From an uncultured Chlorobiaceae bacterium (GTDB lineage: Bacteria > Bacteroidota > Chlorobiia > Chlorobiales > Chlorobiaceae): a stretch of DNA of 35,107 nt. Both the position numbers and the translations under genes were made by a program. The DNA is taken from positions 1 to 35,107 of the forward strand of contig CAJAOR010000091.1 of assembly GCA_903942355.1 (NCBI GenBank), in the 5' to 3' direction. Every line of letters begins with the position of its first letter. Positions within the stretch are counted from its first letter, which is position 1. Shown piece by piece: positions 25,042-33,358 of the stretch. The notes under the pieces are model-generated. The model was not told the DNA's origin. It saw only the letters and a program-made list of their open reading frames with translations, and ran no database searches.

Positions 25042-26016
25042 ATGGAAAAGAAAAAAATCAGTTATAAAGAACTCGGGCTGTGCAACAGCCGGGAACTTTT
25101 CAGCAAAGCTGTTACAGGTGGTTACGCAATTCCTGCATATAACTTCAATAATCTTGAGCAGATGCAGGCAATCATCCTTGCCTGTGTTGAAACCAAATCT
25201 CCCGTTATCCTTCAAGTGTCAAAAGGGGCCAGAAGCTATGCCAATGAAACCCTGCTCCGTTACCTTGCCCAGGGAGCCGTTGCCTATGCAGAAGAACTGG
25301 GTACCTCTATTCCGATTGTCCTTCATCTTGATCACGGCGACAGTTTTGAGCTCTGCAAGGACTGCATCGATTCCGGATTCTCTTCGGTGATGATTGATGG
25401 CTCACACCTCTCTTACGAAGACAACATCGAACTGACCAAAAAAGTTGTTGCCTATGCTCATCAGTTCGACGTTACCGTCGAAGGTGAACTCGGCGTGCTT
25501 GCAGGTATTGAAGACGAAGTTTCAGCCGCACACCACACCTATACCCAGCCCGAAGAGGTTGAGGATTTTGTTTCAAAAACCGGGGTTGACAGTCTTGCAA
25601 TCTCCATCGGCACCTCACATGGAGCCTTCAAGTTCAAGCCGGGCGAAGATCCAAAAATCCGCCTTGATATCCTGACTGAAATCGAACGCCGCATTCCCGG
25701 ATTTCCTATCGTACTGCACGGCTCCTCTTCCGTTCCGCAGGAATTGGTAAAAACCATCAATGAGCACGGTGGAAAATTGAAGGATGCTATCGGTATCAGT
25801 GAAGACCAGCTTCGCCTTGCAGCAAAATCTGCGGTATGTAAAATCAATATCGATTCTGACGGACGTCTTGCCATGACAGCAGCTATCCGCAAGGTGCTTG
25901 ATGAAAAACCTGAAGAATTTGATCCAAGAAAATATCTTGGACCTGCCCGTGATGCTCTCAAGAAGCTCTATATGCACAAGAACATCAACGTTCTTGGCTC
26001 TAACGACAAAGCATAA
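25042..26016 (+). CDS. fba: Class II fructose-1,6-bisphosphate aldolase
   Basis: A zinc-dependent aldolase that interconverts fructose-1,6-bisphosphate with dihydroxyacetone phosphate and glyceraldehyde-3-phosphate. In an autotroph with the reductive TCA cycle it runs mainly toward sugars. The 324-aa protein starts with the usual AYNFNNLEQMQAI (about 32-44). The zinc site includes His95 and the following Asp97/His98 (IVLHLDHGDSFE). VEGELGVLAGIEDEV contains the signature and flexible-loop glutamate. ISIGTSHGAFKF and LHGSSSVPQELV carry the further zinc histidines and phosphate-binding serines, and KINIDSDGRLAMTAAIR completes the active site. It stands alone between a candidate promoter and a bidirectional terminator, so it is probably monocistronic. 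Confidence 0.95.
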   Translation: MEKKKISYKELGLCNSRELFSKAVTGGYAIPAYNFNNLEQMQAIILACVETKSPVILQVSKGARSYANETLLRYLAQGAVAYAEELGTSIPIVLHLDHGDSFELCKDCIDSGFSSVMIDGSHLSYEDNIELTKKVVAYAHQFDVTVEGELGVLAGIEDEVSAAHHTYTQPEEVEDFVSKTGVDSLAISIGTSHGAFKFKPGEDPKIRLDILTEIERRIPGFPIVLHGSSSVPQELVKTINEHGGKLKDAIGISEDQLRLAAKSAVCKINIDSDGRLAMTAAIRKVLDEKPEEFDPRKYLGPARDALKKLYMHKNINVLGSNDKA

Positions 26017-26032
26017 TTTGTTTCAGTTCAAT

Positions 26033-26061
26033 AAAAAAGGCGCCCGTCGGGCGCCTTTTTT
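26033..26061. terminator. Bidirectional Rho-independent terminator
   Basis: The stem ggcgccc (26039-26045) and gggcgcc (26049-26055), with a 3-base loop, is flanked by six A on the left and six T on the right. It lies 20 bases after the fba stop and also 20 bases after the stop of the convergent amidohydrolase gene, so it serves both. Confidence 0.92.
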
Positions 26062-26077
26062 ATTGCTAGGCATGCAT

Positions 26078-27295
26078 TCAATCAAATTGGAGAAGGCGTA
26101 ATGCGGCATAGGCAAACAAGCCACTGCCAATTTCAAGAGCACGTTCCTCCGGATTGAAGGTTGGCGAGTGCAAGGTATTGCTTTTTTCCTGTTGCGGGGT
26201 TCCTGTCCCGATCTGCCAGAACGTTCCCGGACACTCCTGCAGGTAATAGGCAAAATCTTCAGCCGTCATGATAGGCTCGCTTTGAAGCACATTTTCCATC
26301 CCGAGATACTCTGCACAAACAATCTCGGCGCGATCGGTAACAGCAAGATCGTTGAAAAGTACCGGATAACCTTTCCTGATTTCAACCTCGCCCTTAACGC
26401 CAAGTCCAACAGCAACATGCTCGACCGTCTGGCGTAACCTCTCCTGCACCGCAGAGCGCACACCCTCGTTCATGGTTCTCATGGTACCAGACATGGTCAC
26501 CTGCCTCGGGATGACATTGGGCGCATTGCCGCCGTGAATAGAGGCAATCGAAACAACTGCCGGTTCATGAGGAGGAACAACCCTGCTGACAAGATGCTGA
26601 ACCGCTGTAATGATATGAGCCGCAGCAAGAACCGGATCGGCCGCCTTGTGTGGTGCCGAGGCATGACCTCCCTGCCCTGTCACCGTGAAATACAGCTCGT
26701 CGGTCGCAGCCATAAAACTTCCTTTACAGAGGGCAACTTTCCCGGTTTCAACATTGGGAAAGCAATGCTGGCCAATAATGACCGATGGATTATATTTTTT
26801 GAAAAGACCGGCATCAAGAAATGGTTTTGCTCCCCCGGGTGCTTTTTCCTCGGCTGGCTGAAATATCAAAAGCACATCGCCTGCAAGCTGCTCTTTCACC
26901 GTTGAAAGAATTTTGGCCGCACCCAGAAGCATTGCCGTATGCATGTCATGACCGCAAGCGTGCATTTTTCCGGATTCGAGTGAACAGAACCCGTGCAGGT
27001 TCTCTTCGCCAAGGGGAAGGGCATCAATATCGGCCCGTAACGCTACGACCTTGCCATTTCGTGACTTGCGCTCACCTCTGATGAGGGCGACGACACCGGT
27101 TTCAAGCAGAGAAGGTTCTGGCATGATGCCGAGGCCAAGAAGATAGTCGGTTATCAGGGCTGTTGTTCTTACCTCCTCATAAGAGAGTTCCGGGTGGAGA
27201 TGAATATCCCTGCGCAAGGCAACAACTTCCGGATAAATCTTTGCTGCAAGCTCCTGAATCTGTCCGGCAAGTCCGGTAGAATGCTCAATACTCAT
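26078..27295 (-). CDS. M20 family metal-dependent amidohydrolase (hippurate hydrolase-like)
   Basis: A cytoplasmic M20D metallopeptidase of the N-acyl-amino-acid amidohydrolase, hippurate hydrolase and auxin-conjugate hydrolase (IAA-amino-acid hydrolase) group. The metal-binding motifs are complete: ADIDALPL, MHACGHDMHTAMLLGAA near residue 115, IFQPAEEKAPGGAKPFLDAG with the catalytic glutamate, and IMTAEDFAYYLQECPG at the C-terminus. The dimerisation (lid) domain lies between, with GQGGHASAPHKAADPVLAAAHI. It hydrolyses an N-acyl bond of some amino acid; the substrate is not deducible. N-acetylornithine deacetylase (ArgE) is a different M20 branch, and ArgJ makes ArgE unnecessary here. The track begins with TTG at 27301; I use the ATG at 27295 (MSIEHSTG), 405 aa. 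Confidence 0.9.
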   Translation of the reverse strand: MSIEHSTGLAGQIQELAAKIYPEVVALRRDIHLHPELSYEEVRTTALITDYLLGLGIMPEPSLLETGVVALIRGERKSRNGKVVALRADIDALPLGEENLHGFCSLESGKMHACGHDMHTAMLLGAAKILSTVKEQLAGDVLLIFQPAEEKAPGGAKPFLDAGLFKKYNPSVIIGQHCFPNVETGKVALCKGSFMAATDELYFTVTGQGGHASAPHKAADPVLAAAHIITAVQHLVSRVVPPHEPAVVSIASIHGGNAPNVIPRQVTMSGTMRTMNEGVRSAVQERLRQTVEHVAVGLGVKGEVEIRKGYPVLFNDLAVTDRAEIVCAEYLGMENVLQSEPIMTAEDFAYYLQECPGTFWQIGTGTPQQEKSNTLHSPTFNPEERALEIGSGLFAYAALRLLQFD

Positions 27296-27360
27296 ACACA
27301 AACTAATATATTATAATAACTTACAAACATAACACATGGATTGCATCCAGCATGAGACAT

Positions 27361-27428
27361 CAATCAGTCAATGCTTCAATACAACAATCATTCAGTACAC
27401 AAATACTTCAATACAACAATCAGTCAAT
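27361..27428. repeat. Short direct repeats in a low-complexity intergenic patch
   Basis: The 17-mer cttcaatacaacaatca occurs at 27374-27390 and 27406-27422 (32 bases apart), and caatcagtcaat occurs at 27361-27372 and 27417-27428. Together they form a small imperfect array, rich in CAAT and CAGT units, in the 170-base gap between the CBS gene (stop at 27466) and the amidohydrolase start. Two copies with no constant spacer length are not a CRISPR. A replication-slippage origin is the simplest explanation; a regulator binding site is possible. Confidence 0.7.
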
Positions 27429-27465
27429 TCTGAAAGTCATGCGCGTCACCGTTAGATGAAACGGC

Positions 27466-28155
27466 CTACATATCCATGAACCGGATAAATTCAAGGGCTT
27501 TTTCCCTCATTTCGTCATCTTTTTCCATGAATAAGGGCGATGTGTAGCGTATCAGGTAGCCATATTTTTCAAGGTTTTTTACCAGACGAAAAAGGTCATG
27601 CGTCTGAAGCCGGAAGGCGATAACCATGCCTTCACCTTCAGGAGCTGGAGGGTAGATGCCAAAACTCAGCACGGTTGCATCATTTTTTTCAAGAGTAGCA
27701 ATAACTTCAGAAAGCTTCAGCTCAAATGACGGTACCTCCAGTTCAAGGGTTATTCCCCCTTCACCCAGATGGAAAAGAGCGGCGATATGCTCAAAAAGAA
27801 TCTCTTTTTCAAGAACACCGGCATAGGTTCCATTCTCATTGGATACCGCAATAAGAGGTGTTGTAAAAAAGCGTATCCGTGAGAAAACATCGAACAGATG
27901 ATCATGCAGACCGATACTTTCTGCTTTTTCAAGCTTCAGTTCGCTCAGACGCGTGGTGTCAGCTTTTTGCATCCGCTCTGACATCAAAAGATCCGCAATG
28001 GTCACCATTGCGGTGATTTTTCCTTCATGCAGTACCGGTGCGCACTCATGGCGGCCTTTTTGCATGAGTGCGAGAACCTCTGCAGCCAAAGCGTCATCAG
28101 CAAAGACCGGGCCGGTTGTATCAAGACGGTGTTCTATGAATTCATTTAACTGCAT
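27466..28155 (-). CDS. CBS-domain pair protein with C-terminal ACT-like domain
   Basis: A 229-aa protein with two CBS motifs in the N-terminal half: the first around 15-60 (GPVFADDALAAEVLALMQKGRHECAPVL ... ITAMVTIADLL) and the second around 75-130 (SIGLHDHLFDVFSRIRFFTTPLIAVSNENGTYAGVLEKEIL). The rest (about 135-210) looks like an ACT-type fold (GGITLELEVPSFELKLSEVIATLEKNDATVLSFGIYP). This arrangement resembles AcuB-type proteins. CBS pairs bind adenosine nucleotides and act as energy sensors; the partner is unknown. Its ATG overlaps the end of rpiB by 10 bases, so the two are translationally coupled and it is the last gene of the run from the cyclo-ligase. I saw no obvious terminator downstream. 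Confidence 0.85.
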   Translation of the reverse strand: MQLNEFIEHRLDTTGPVFADDALAAEVLALMQKGRHECAPVLHEGKITAMVTIADLLMSERMQKADTTRLSELKLEKAESIGLHDHLFDVFSRIRFFTTPLIAVSNENGTYAGVLEKEILFEHIAALFHLGEGGITLELEVPSFELKLSEVIATLEKNDATVLSFGIYPPAPEGEGMVIAFRLQTHDLFRLVKNLEKYGYLIRYTSPLFMEKDDEMREKALEFIRFMDM

Positions 28156-28580
28156 GGCTCGATTTTATTCACTCTTCCCTGGTGCCGTCCTCCTTCAAAA
28201 TCGGTAGAAAACCAGTTGTGAAGACATTTTTCAATGGTGGCCTTATCGGTAAAACGCGCGGCGAAGCAAATAATATTAGCATTATTATGCTGCCGGGCAA
28301 GTTTTGCAAATTCAGGATTGCAGGCAACAGCTGCACGAATACCCTTTATTTTGTTTGCGGAGATAGAAACGCCAATACCGGTACCACACAGCAGTATTCC
28401 CGAATCAAAGAGCCCTTCTGCTACAGCCACGCTAACTTTGCGGGCATATTCGGGGTAATCCACTGACTCTTCATTATAAGGCCCCATGTCGGTGAATTCA
28501 TAACCGTGGTGCTCAAGCCAGTCAATAACGGTTTTCTTGAATTCAAACCCCGCATGATCGCTTCCAATCGCAATTTTCAT
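28146..28580 (-). CDS. rpiB: Ribose-5-phosphate isomerase B
   Basis: RpiB (RpiB/LacAB family) interconverts ribose-5-phosphate and ribulose-5-phosphate, feeding nucleotide and sugar-phosphate synthesis. The 144-aa protein has the N-terminal phosphate-binding GSDHAGFEFKK (Asp8, His9), the catalytic cysteine Cys65 in ILLCGTGIGVSISANKIKGIRAA, and HNNANIICFAAR, the conserved 'N-xx-N' region. The extra C-terminal stretch GGRHQGRVNKIE contains the usual 'GGRHxxRv' end, which pins the family. It starts 18 bases after ppk ends and overlaps the CBS gene by 10 bases. Confidence 0.96.
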   Translation of the reverse strand: MKIAIGSDHAGFEFKKTVIDWLEHHGYEFTDMGPYNEESVDYPEYARKVSVAVAEGLFDSGILLCGTGIGVSISANKIKGIRAAVACNPEFAKLARQHNNANIICFAARFTDKATIEKCLHNWFSTDFEGGRHQGRVNKIEPCS

Positions 28581-28598
28581 AATTCTTCCACGTTAAAT

Positions 28599-30713
28599 TT
28601 ACTTGATGTATTTTTTTTGGGTTGCACGGGCTAAAAAGAGAGCCTGACTGTTTACGTTCGGGGCATCATTGTTAATCTTCGAGTACATCCCGTCAGCGTT
28701 CATCTGCCATGATTTGACATTATCGCTCAAAATCAGATCGAGATCCGATTTGACCGTCTGAATAAACGCTTTGTCGAACACCGGAAAAAGCGTTTCAATC
28801 CGGTCATCGAGGTTTCTCGGCATGATATCAGCACTTCCGAGATATAACTCCTCCTTTCCTCCGTTATGAAAGTAGTAGGCCCTGCTGTGTTCAAGAAAAC
28901 GTCCAATGACACTCTTCACCCTGATATTTTCGCTGACACCTTGTATGCCGGGCTTCAGGCAGCAAATTCCCCTAACAATGAGATCTATCCTTACACCCTC
29001 ATCAGAGGCCTTGTAGAGTGCCCGTATGGTCTTTGCATCGACAAGAGCATTCATTTTCATGATGATCCTGCCGCTCTTTTCCTTCTGGTTCCATTCGACC
29101 TCTCGTTCAATCATCTCGATAATCCTTTTTCGGGTATTGATCGGCGAGACAAGCAACTTTCGGTATTCGGTATGTTTTGAATATCCGGTCAACGCGTTGA
29201 ACAGCTCTGCAACATCGTTGGCAAGTTGTTCGTTGGCGGTAAAGAGACTGTAATCCGTGTAAATCTTGCCGGTGGCCGGATTGTAGTTTCCTGTACCAAG
29301 GTGCAGATACCTTTTCAGCTTTTTTTGTTCACGGCGCACAATAAGGGTCAGCTTGGCATGGGTTTTCAATCGCGGCAGACCGTAGGCAACATGAACTCCG
29401 ACATCTTCAAGCGCCCGTGCCCAGACAATATTGTTCTCTTCATCAAATCTTGCCTTGAGCTCTACAAGCACGGCAACCTGCTTGCCCTCTTCAGCTGCCC
29501 GCATCAATGCCTGAACAATGGGCGAATTGCTTCCGACCCGGTACAGTGTCTGCTTTATCGAAAGAACATCAGGATCCATAGCCGCCTGGTTGATAAAATC
29601 GACAACGGGCTGAAATGAGTCGTAAGGATGGTAGAGCAACTGATCTTTGGCTTTTATGGCTCTGAACATATCAGCGTCAAACTGCTCCTGGATAGGGTTA
29701 TTCGGCACAAAAGGCTCATCTTTCAGATCCGGCCGCTCTATCTTCAGAAGATCCAGAAGACAGCCGAGCCCAAGCGCCCCATCGATTTCATAAACGTTTC
29801 GCTCAGTGACTTCAAGATTTTTCATGAGCAATTTCCTGACCGAAAGGGGCATTGCCGGAGTAATGTCAAGCCGGACAACTTTCCCGTAACGTTGAGAGCG
29901 AATTCCCTGTTCGATGGTTTCAAGCAGATCGCCAGCCTCATCCTCTTCAATTTCAATATCAGCATCTCGAATCAATCTGAAAAGATGGGATTTAATAATC
30001 CTCATTTTCGGAAACAAGTGGGCCAGATTGTTTTCAACAAGATCTTCGAGCCAGATAAAGCGTATAATCCCCTCATCAGTAAAACCTTTGATGTCATTGA
30101 GCCGGAGCAGTCGGGGAAGAATGCCGGGAACCTTCACGCGAGCAAACTTCACTGCGTTGCTTTCCTCGTCTTCCAGTTCAATGGCAAGGTTCAGAGACAG
30201 GTTCGACATAAAAGGAAACGGATGAGCCGTATCGAAGGCCAGCGGAGTCAGTACGGGAAAGATCTCCTTGCGAAAATAGTGACTCAGCGCTCTCTGCTGC
30301 AGGGGCGAGAGTTCGGAAACCCGAAGGAAAGCAATATTTTCACGCCGCAGGGCCGGTACCAGATCCTGATAAAAACACTTGTCTCGTTCACTGAGCTGCT
30401 GCAAGACCATGGTTCGGATTTTTTCAAGCTGCTCAACAGGAGTCTGGCCATCAATGGTTCGGTCCTGGATGCCCGCTTCATACTGATCCTCAATGCCTGC
30501 AACACGGATCATGAAATATTCATCCAGGTTTAAACTGAAAATCGAGATGAATTTTACCCGTTCAAGCAGGGGGTGCGCTTTAGGATCAACGGCTTCTTCA
30601 AGCACTCGCTGATTGAAATAGAGCCAGCTCAGCTCCCTGTTGACATAAAAGGATGCGTCAAAAAAATCAGGCAGCGTTTCCTTCTTGGTATTTTCTTCAT
30701 TCCCTGTCGGCAT
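28599..30713 (-). CDS. ppk: Polyphosphate kinase 1
   Basis: PPK1 makes long-chain polyphosphate from ATP, reversibly. The 704-aa protein has the four-domain family layout: N-terminal helical domain opening with [20 protein letters not shown] and [16 protein letters not shown], head domain, and two phospholipase-D-like catalytic domains. The autophosphorylated histidine is in [15 protein letters not shown] (about residue 452), corresponding to His435 of E. coli. The second histidine is in [20 protein letters not shown] (E. coli His592 region). [21 protein letters not shown] and [16 protein letters not shown] form the ATP and metal site. The track uses a TTG at 30725, inside the end of the previous gene. 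The ATG at 30713 (MPTGNEEN) leaves eight bases after that gene and is preferred. Confidence 0.96.
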   Translation of the reverse strand: MPTGNEENTKKETLPDFFDASFYVNRELSWLYFNQRVLEEAVDPKAHPLLERVKFISIFSLNLDEYFMIRVAGIEDQYEAGIQDRTIDGQTPVEQLEKIRTMVLQQLSERDKCFYQDLVPALRRENIAFLRVSELSPLQQRALSHYFRKEIFPVLTPLAFDTAHPFPFMSNLSLNLAIELEDEESNAVKFARVKVPGILPRLLRLNDIKGFTDEGIIRFIWLEDLVENNLAHLFPKMRIIKSHLFRLIRDADIEIEEDEAGDLLETIEQGIRSQRYGKVVRLDITPAMPLSVRKLLMKNLEVTERNVYEIDGALGLGCLLDLLKIERPDLKDEPFVPNNPIQEQFDADMFRAIKAKDQLLYHPYDSFQPVVDFINQAAMDPDVLSIKQTLYRVGSNSPIVQALMRAAEEGKQVAVLVELKARFDEENNIVWARALEDVGVHVAYGLPRLKTHAKLTLIVRREQKKLKRYLHLGTGNYNPATGKIYTDYSLFTANEQLANDVAELFNALTGYSKHTEYRKLLVSPINTRKRIIEMIEREVEWNQKEKSGRIIMKMNALVDAKTIRALYKASDEGVRIDLIVRGICCLKPGIQGVSENIRVKSVIGRFLEHSRAYYFHNGGKEELYLGSADIMPRNLDDRIETLFPVFDKAFIQTVKSDLDLILSDNVKSWQMNADGMYSKINNDAPNVNSQALFLARATQKKYIK

Positions 30714-30721
30714 AAAAAAAA

Positions 30722-31327
30722 TCAAAGATTAGAGTTGAATCGAATGATCCCATGTTCGTGAACGACTCCATCAAGAAGTTCATCCCCAGCGTCAACAGGA
30801 ACGGCCTCAACCTTCTGCTGAAGGAAAGAAAGTCCGATTCGGCAAGGAGTAATTCCCTTCAGTAAAAGGCGTCTCAAAAAACGGTCGTAAAATCCTTTTC
30901 CATAACCAATACGATGTCCTCGACCGTCAAAAGCGAGCAGGGGCATCAGCACAACATCAAGATGCGATTCATCCGCCACCACGATTGCCTCTGGTTCAGG
31001 CTGGCCAAATTGTGCAGGCCGAAGTGCACAGCCTTTCTCGAATGCAGCCGTCAAGAGTTCTCCGTTTTGGACAACAGGAACTGAAAGCTGTTTTTTCATT
31101 GCCGCAAGTCCGTCTATGATTGCTGATGTACTCACTTCAGTTGAGCCGGGAATGGAAAGGTATAGATGAATATGATGCGCGTTGACCACCTCCGGCAAAG
31201 CGAGGACACGACCAGCAATAGCCATGCTCATGGCTACCCTTGATTGTTCCGAAGTCGCCCCCCTCCGCTCAATCATCATTACCCTCAATGCCGATTTTTC
31301 AGCGGCAAGAGTTGCTTCTCGATCCAT
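30722..31327 (-). CDS. 5-formyltetrahydrofolate cyclo-ligase (MTHFS)
   Basis: This enzyme converts 5-formyl-THF to 5,10-methenyl-THF with ATP, returning the stored folate form to the one-carbon pool. The 201-aa product carries the family signature [17 protein letters not shown] (ATP phosphate loop), preceded by [13 protein letters not shown], and the N-terminal folate-site pattern with [20 protein letters not shown] good Shine-Dalgarno (ggtggag, five bases before the ATG) supports this start. It is the first gene of a tight run with ppk, rpiB and the CBS gene. The usual symbols ygfA/fau come from other phyla, so I leave the symbol blank. The divergent region to pyrC should hold its promoter. 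Confidence 0.92.
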   Translation of the reverse strand: MDREATLAAEKSALRVMMIERRGATSEQSRVAMSMAIAGRVLALPEVVNAHHIHLYLSIPGSTEVSTSAIIDGLAAMKKQLSVPVVQNGELLTAAFEKGCALRPAQFGQPEPEAIVVADESHLDVVLMPLLAFDGRGHRIGYGKGFYDRFLRRLLLKGITPCRIGLSFLQQKVEAVPVDAGDELLDGVVHEHGIIRFNSNL

Positions 31328-31460
31328 GGCACTCCACCTGTGATGTCATACCGTACCGTTCAACTGCTCCTGATTCACAAGAGCAAACTAACATACACTT
31401 CTGCATTACGAAACATAAAATAATAATATAGAGTTCTTTCTCCCTGAATTAATCCGTAAA

Positions 31461-31541
31461 TCAATCCACTCTCTTGTTGTCCGGAATCGTTTCAACAATC
31501 AGAAGCTTATGGGACGCATGTGTCATGAACACTTCGATCAT
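31461..31541 (-). pseudogene. Possible N-terminal scrap of a response regulator
   Basis: A 26-codon frame on the minus strand reads MIEVFMTHASHKLLIVETIPDNKRVD and stops. The part KLLIVETIPDNKR resembles the first strand of a receiver domain (the usual K-[IL]-L-[IL]-V-E-D-x-P-D-N-x-R), with the second acidic residue replaced by threonine. Nothing recognisable follows the stop. It lies in the 300-base gap between the cyclo-ligase gene and pyrC. With only about 13 matching residues it could be chance; I list it because a clearer receiver remnant lies at 18182-18346. Confidence 0.25.
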
Positions 31542-31613
31542 GCTTATTCATTATTTGTCGTATCTTCACAGATTGAATGAAGGGCGACCTGTGTATTGTA
31601 CTTCCGGAACACC

Positions 31614-31619
31614 TATAAT
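31614..31619 (+). promoter_or_regulatory. pyrC: Perfect -10-like TATAAT just before pyrC
   Basis: TATAAT lies 12 bases before the pyrC ATG at 31632, with no good -35 at 16-18 bases upstream. If used, the transcript would have a leader of only about six bases. It would also exclude the upstream start used by the ORF track. Confidence 0.25.
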
Positions 31620-31631
31620 CAGACAAGAACC

Positions 31632-32960
31632 ATGAGCGTTATTTTTCAGCAGGCCCGCATTCTCAATCCTCTTGAACATCTCGACCTCACCGGAACGATA
31701 AAGGTGGCTGACAACGGCGAAATCGAAGCCGTCGTTTTCGGCAACCAAACTCTTGCAGCATCACCGGAAGACAGGGTCCTTGATCTTCGTGGAAAGATAC
31801 TGGCCCCTGGACTTTTTGATATGCACTGCCATTTCAGAGAGCCCGGCCAGGAATACAAGGAAACGTTGGAAAGCGGATCAAAAGCGGCGGCAGCAGGCGG
31901 ATTTACCGGTGTAGCCTTAATGCCAAACACGAAACCTGTTATTGACAGTCCACTTGGAGTGGCCTATATCCGCCATCACGCAGCAAAACTTCCCGTCGAT
32001 CTGGAAGTGATCGGGGCTATGACTGTTGAAAGCAAGGGGGAACATCTCGCTCCGTTCGGAAAGTTCCGCTCCTATGGAGTCACAGCCGTTTCGGATGACG
32101 GTACGGCGATTCAAAACAGCCAGATCATGCGGCTGGCCTTTGAGTACGCATCAAACTTTGATCTTCTTGTCATTCAGCACTGTGAAGAGCGGGCGCTTAC
32201 GGTTGGTGCCGTCATGAATGAAGGGCTCTTTTCGACCCAGCTCGGCCTGAAGGGAATACCTGACGTTTCTGAAGCCATTATGCTCAGCCGCGATCTTCTT
32301 TTAATGCGTTATCTTGAAGAGCATAAACTGCACGACCCGCTCAGAAGGCCCCGTTACCACGTTGCGCATATCAGTACAAAAGCAGCGCTTGATCTTGTTC
32401 GAAAGGCAAAGCAGGATGGTCTTCAGGTTACCTGTGAAGTAACTCCACACCATTTCACGCTCTGTGATGAAGATCTGTTCCTTGCTGAGCTGAAAGGCAA
32501 TTATATCATGAAGCCCCCGCTCTCATCCAGGGAGAACCGTGAAGCTTTGCTCGAAGGCCTTGCTGACGGAACTATTGATGTCATAGCCACCGATCATGCA
32601 CCTCATGCTTCGCATGAAAAGGAGTGTCCCTCAGACCAGGCGGCATTTGGCATTATAGGGCTTGAAACCTCCCTTGGCTTGACCATAACAGAGTTGGTCG
32701 AGAAAAATGTTATCACCATGTCTCGCGCCATAGAGCTGCTGTCGATTAATCCAAGAGCTGTCATGAAACTGAAACCTCTTCTTTTTGCAGTGGGAGAAGA
32801 AGCAAATTTTACAATCATCGACCCTGATATCCATTGGAGTGTCGACGCTGGTTCTCTGAAGTCCAAATCGTCAAATACCCCATTTCTCAATCGTCCACTG
32901 AAAGGAAAGGCATGGGGGATCTACCATAAAGGAAAACTTCATGAATCGGAAGCGCTTTAA
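31632..32960 (+). CDS. pyrC: Dihydroorotase, class I
   Basis: PyrC closes carbamoyl-aspartate to dihydroorotate, the third step of pyrimidine synthesis, on a zinc centre. The 442-aa length and motifs are of the class I (Aquifex/Bacillus) type, not the shorter E. coli class II. The metal motif is FDMHCHFREPGQEYKETLESG (about residues 55-75), followed by GGFTGVALMPNTKPVIDS with the catalytic residues. Further landmarks are VIQHCEE, HVAHISTKAALDLVR (zinc histidines), CEVTPHHFTL, NYIMKPPLSSRENREAL and the signature IATDHAPHASHEK with the catalytic aspartate. The track starts at 31596; I use the ATG at 31632 (MSVIFQQARIL), where the family N-terminus begins. In bacteria with class I enzymes this can pair with aspartate carbamoyltransferase. 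Confidence 0.95.
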   Translation: MSVIFQQARILNPLEHLDLTGTIKVADNGEIEAVVFGNQTLAASPEDRVLDLRGKILAPGLFDMHCHFREPGQEYKETLESGSKAAAAGGFTGVALMPNTKPVIDSPLGVAYIRHHAAKLPVDLEVIGAMTVESKGEHLAPFGKFRSYGVTAVSDDGTAIQNSQIMRLAFEYASNFDLLVIQHCEERALTVGAVMNEGLFSTQLGLKGIPDVSEAIMLSRDLLLMRYLEEHKLHDPLRRPRYHVAHISTKAALDLVRKAKQDGLQVTCEVTPHHFTLCDEDLFLAELKGNYIMKPPLSSRENREALLEGLADGTIDVIATDHAPHASHEKECPSDQAAFGIIGLETSLGLTITELVEKNVITMSRAIELLSINPRAVMKLKPLLFAVGEEANFTIIDPDIHWSVDAGSLKSKSSNTPFLNRPLKGKAWGIYHKGKLHESEAL

Positions 32961-33080
32961 ATAACAATTCCCTTAATGGGAGCGCTTGGTTATCGAATAA
33001 ATTTTTATTACTTTTCTGCTCATTTTTAGCAAGAAAAAAAACAGAAGAGCGTCCTAACCTAAAGAATTACCTTACGAGTC

Positions 33081-33275
33081 ATGGCAAAGAAACAATCGTT
33101 TGCAGATAAAGGCAAAAAAACCGGTACCAGTGATTTCAAGTGTGCAAAAGTTATTTTTTCTGTCAAATCAGAAAAAACCAACGCATGGAAATTCATTGAA
33201 AAGAATGTCCGGATCCCAAACGGGGAAAATGATCAGGTGATTCTGGCAAAAGCAATCACTGATTACGCAAAGTAA
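33081..33275 (+). CDS. Small basic conserved-type protein, unknown function (DUF4295-like?)
   Basis: A 64-aa basic protein, MAKKQSFADKGKKTGT at the start and no membrane segment or signal. The middle, CAKVIFSVKSEKTNAWKFIEKNV, reminds me of the DUF4295 pattern of Bacteroidota (AKVIKMVKS-x-KTGAY-x-F), small proteins encoded beside ribosomal protein genes. That is a weak recollection, and no ribosomal gene lies here. The gene-like points are a sensible ATG, composition unlike the shadow frames, a 120-base promoter-sized gap upstream and a strong hairpin 20 bases after its stop. I consider it real with unknown function. Confidence 0.65.
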   Translation: MAKKQSFADKGKKTGTSDFKCAKVIFSVKSEKTNAWKFIEKNVRIPNGENDQVILAKAITDYAK

Positions 33276-33294
33276 TCATACTGGATTCTTGTCT

Positions 33295-33318
33295 CAGTGC
33301 ACCCCGCCGGGTGCACTG
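33295..33318 (+). terminator. Strong hairpin after the small basic protein gene
   Basis: The stem cagtgcaccc (33295-33304) and gggtgcactg (33309-33318) is 10 bp and perfect, with a 4-base loop (cgcc). A U-rich run (ttttttt) follows about 20 bases later rather than directly, so it is either an atypical terminator or an mRNA-stabilising hairpin. It separates the small gene from the methyltransferase gene. Confidence 0.6.
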
Positions 33319-33358
33319 AATCTCCCCTGCTTTCTCACCTTTTTTTCTCCCTTCCGGC

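Noticed and set aside
26078-27295. ArgE-type N-acetylornithine deacetylase
   Set aside because: The motifs (HACGHDMH, QPAEEKAPGGA) belong to the hippurate/IAA-conjugate branch (M20D), and ArgJ already provides deacetylation by transfer.
27361-27428. CRISPR array
   Set aside because: Only two copies, no palindromic repeat, no constant spacer, no cas genes.
28866-30533. Long plus-strand ORFs (104, 130 and 301 codons) antisense to ppk
   Set aside because: These are shadows of the ppk reading frame; ppk carries all family motifs on the minus strand.
30714-30725. TTG start of ppk as given in the ORF track
   Set aside because: It would overlap the end of the cyclo-ligase gene; the ATG four codons later fits better.
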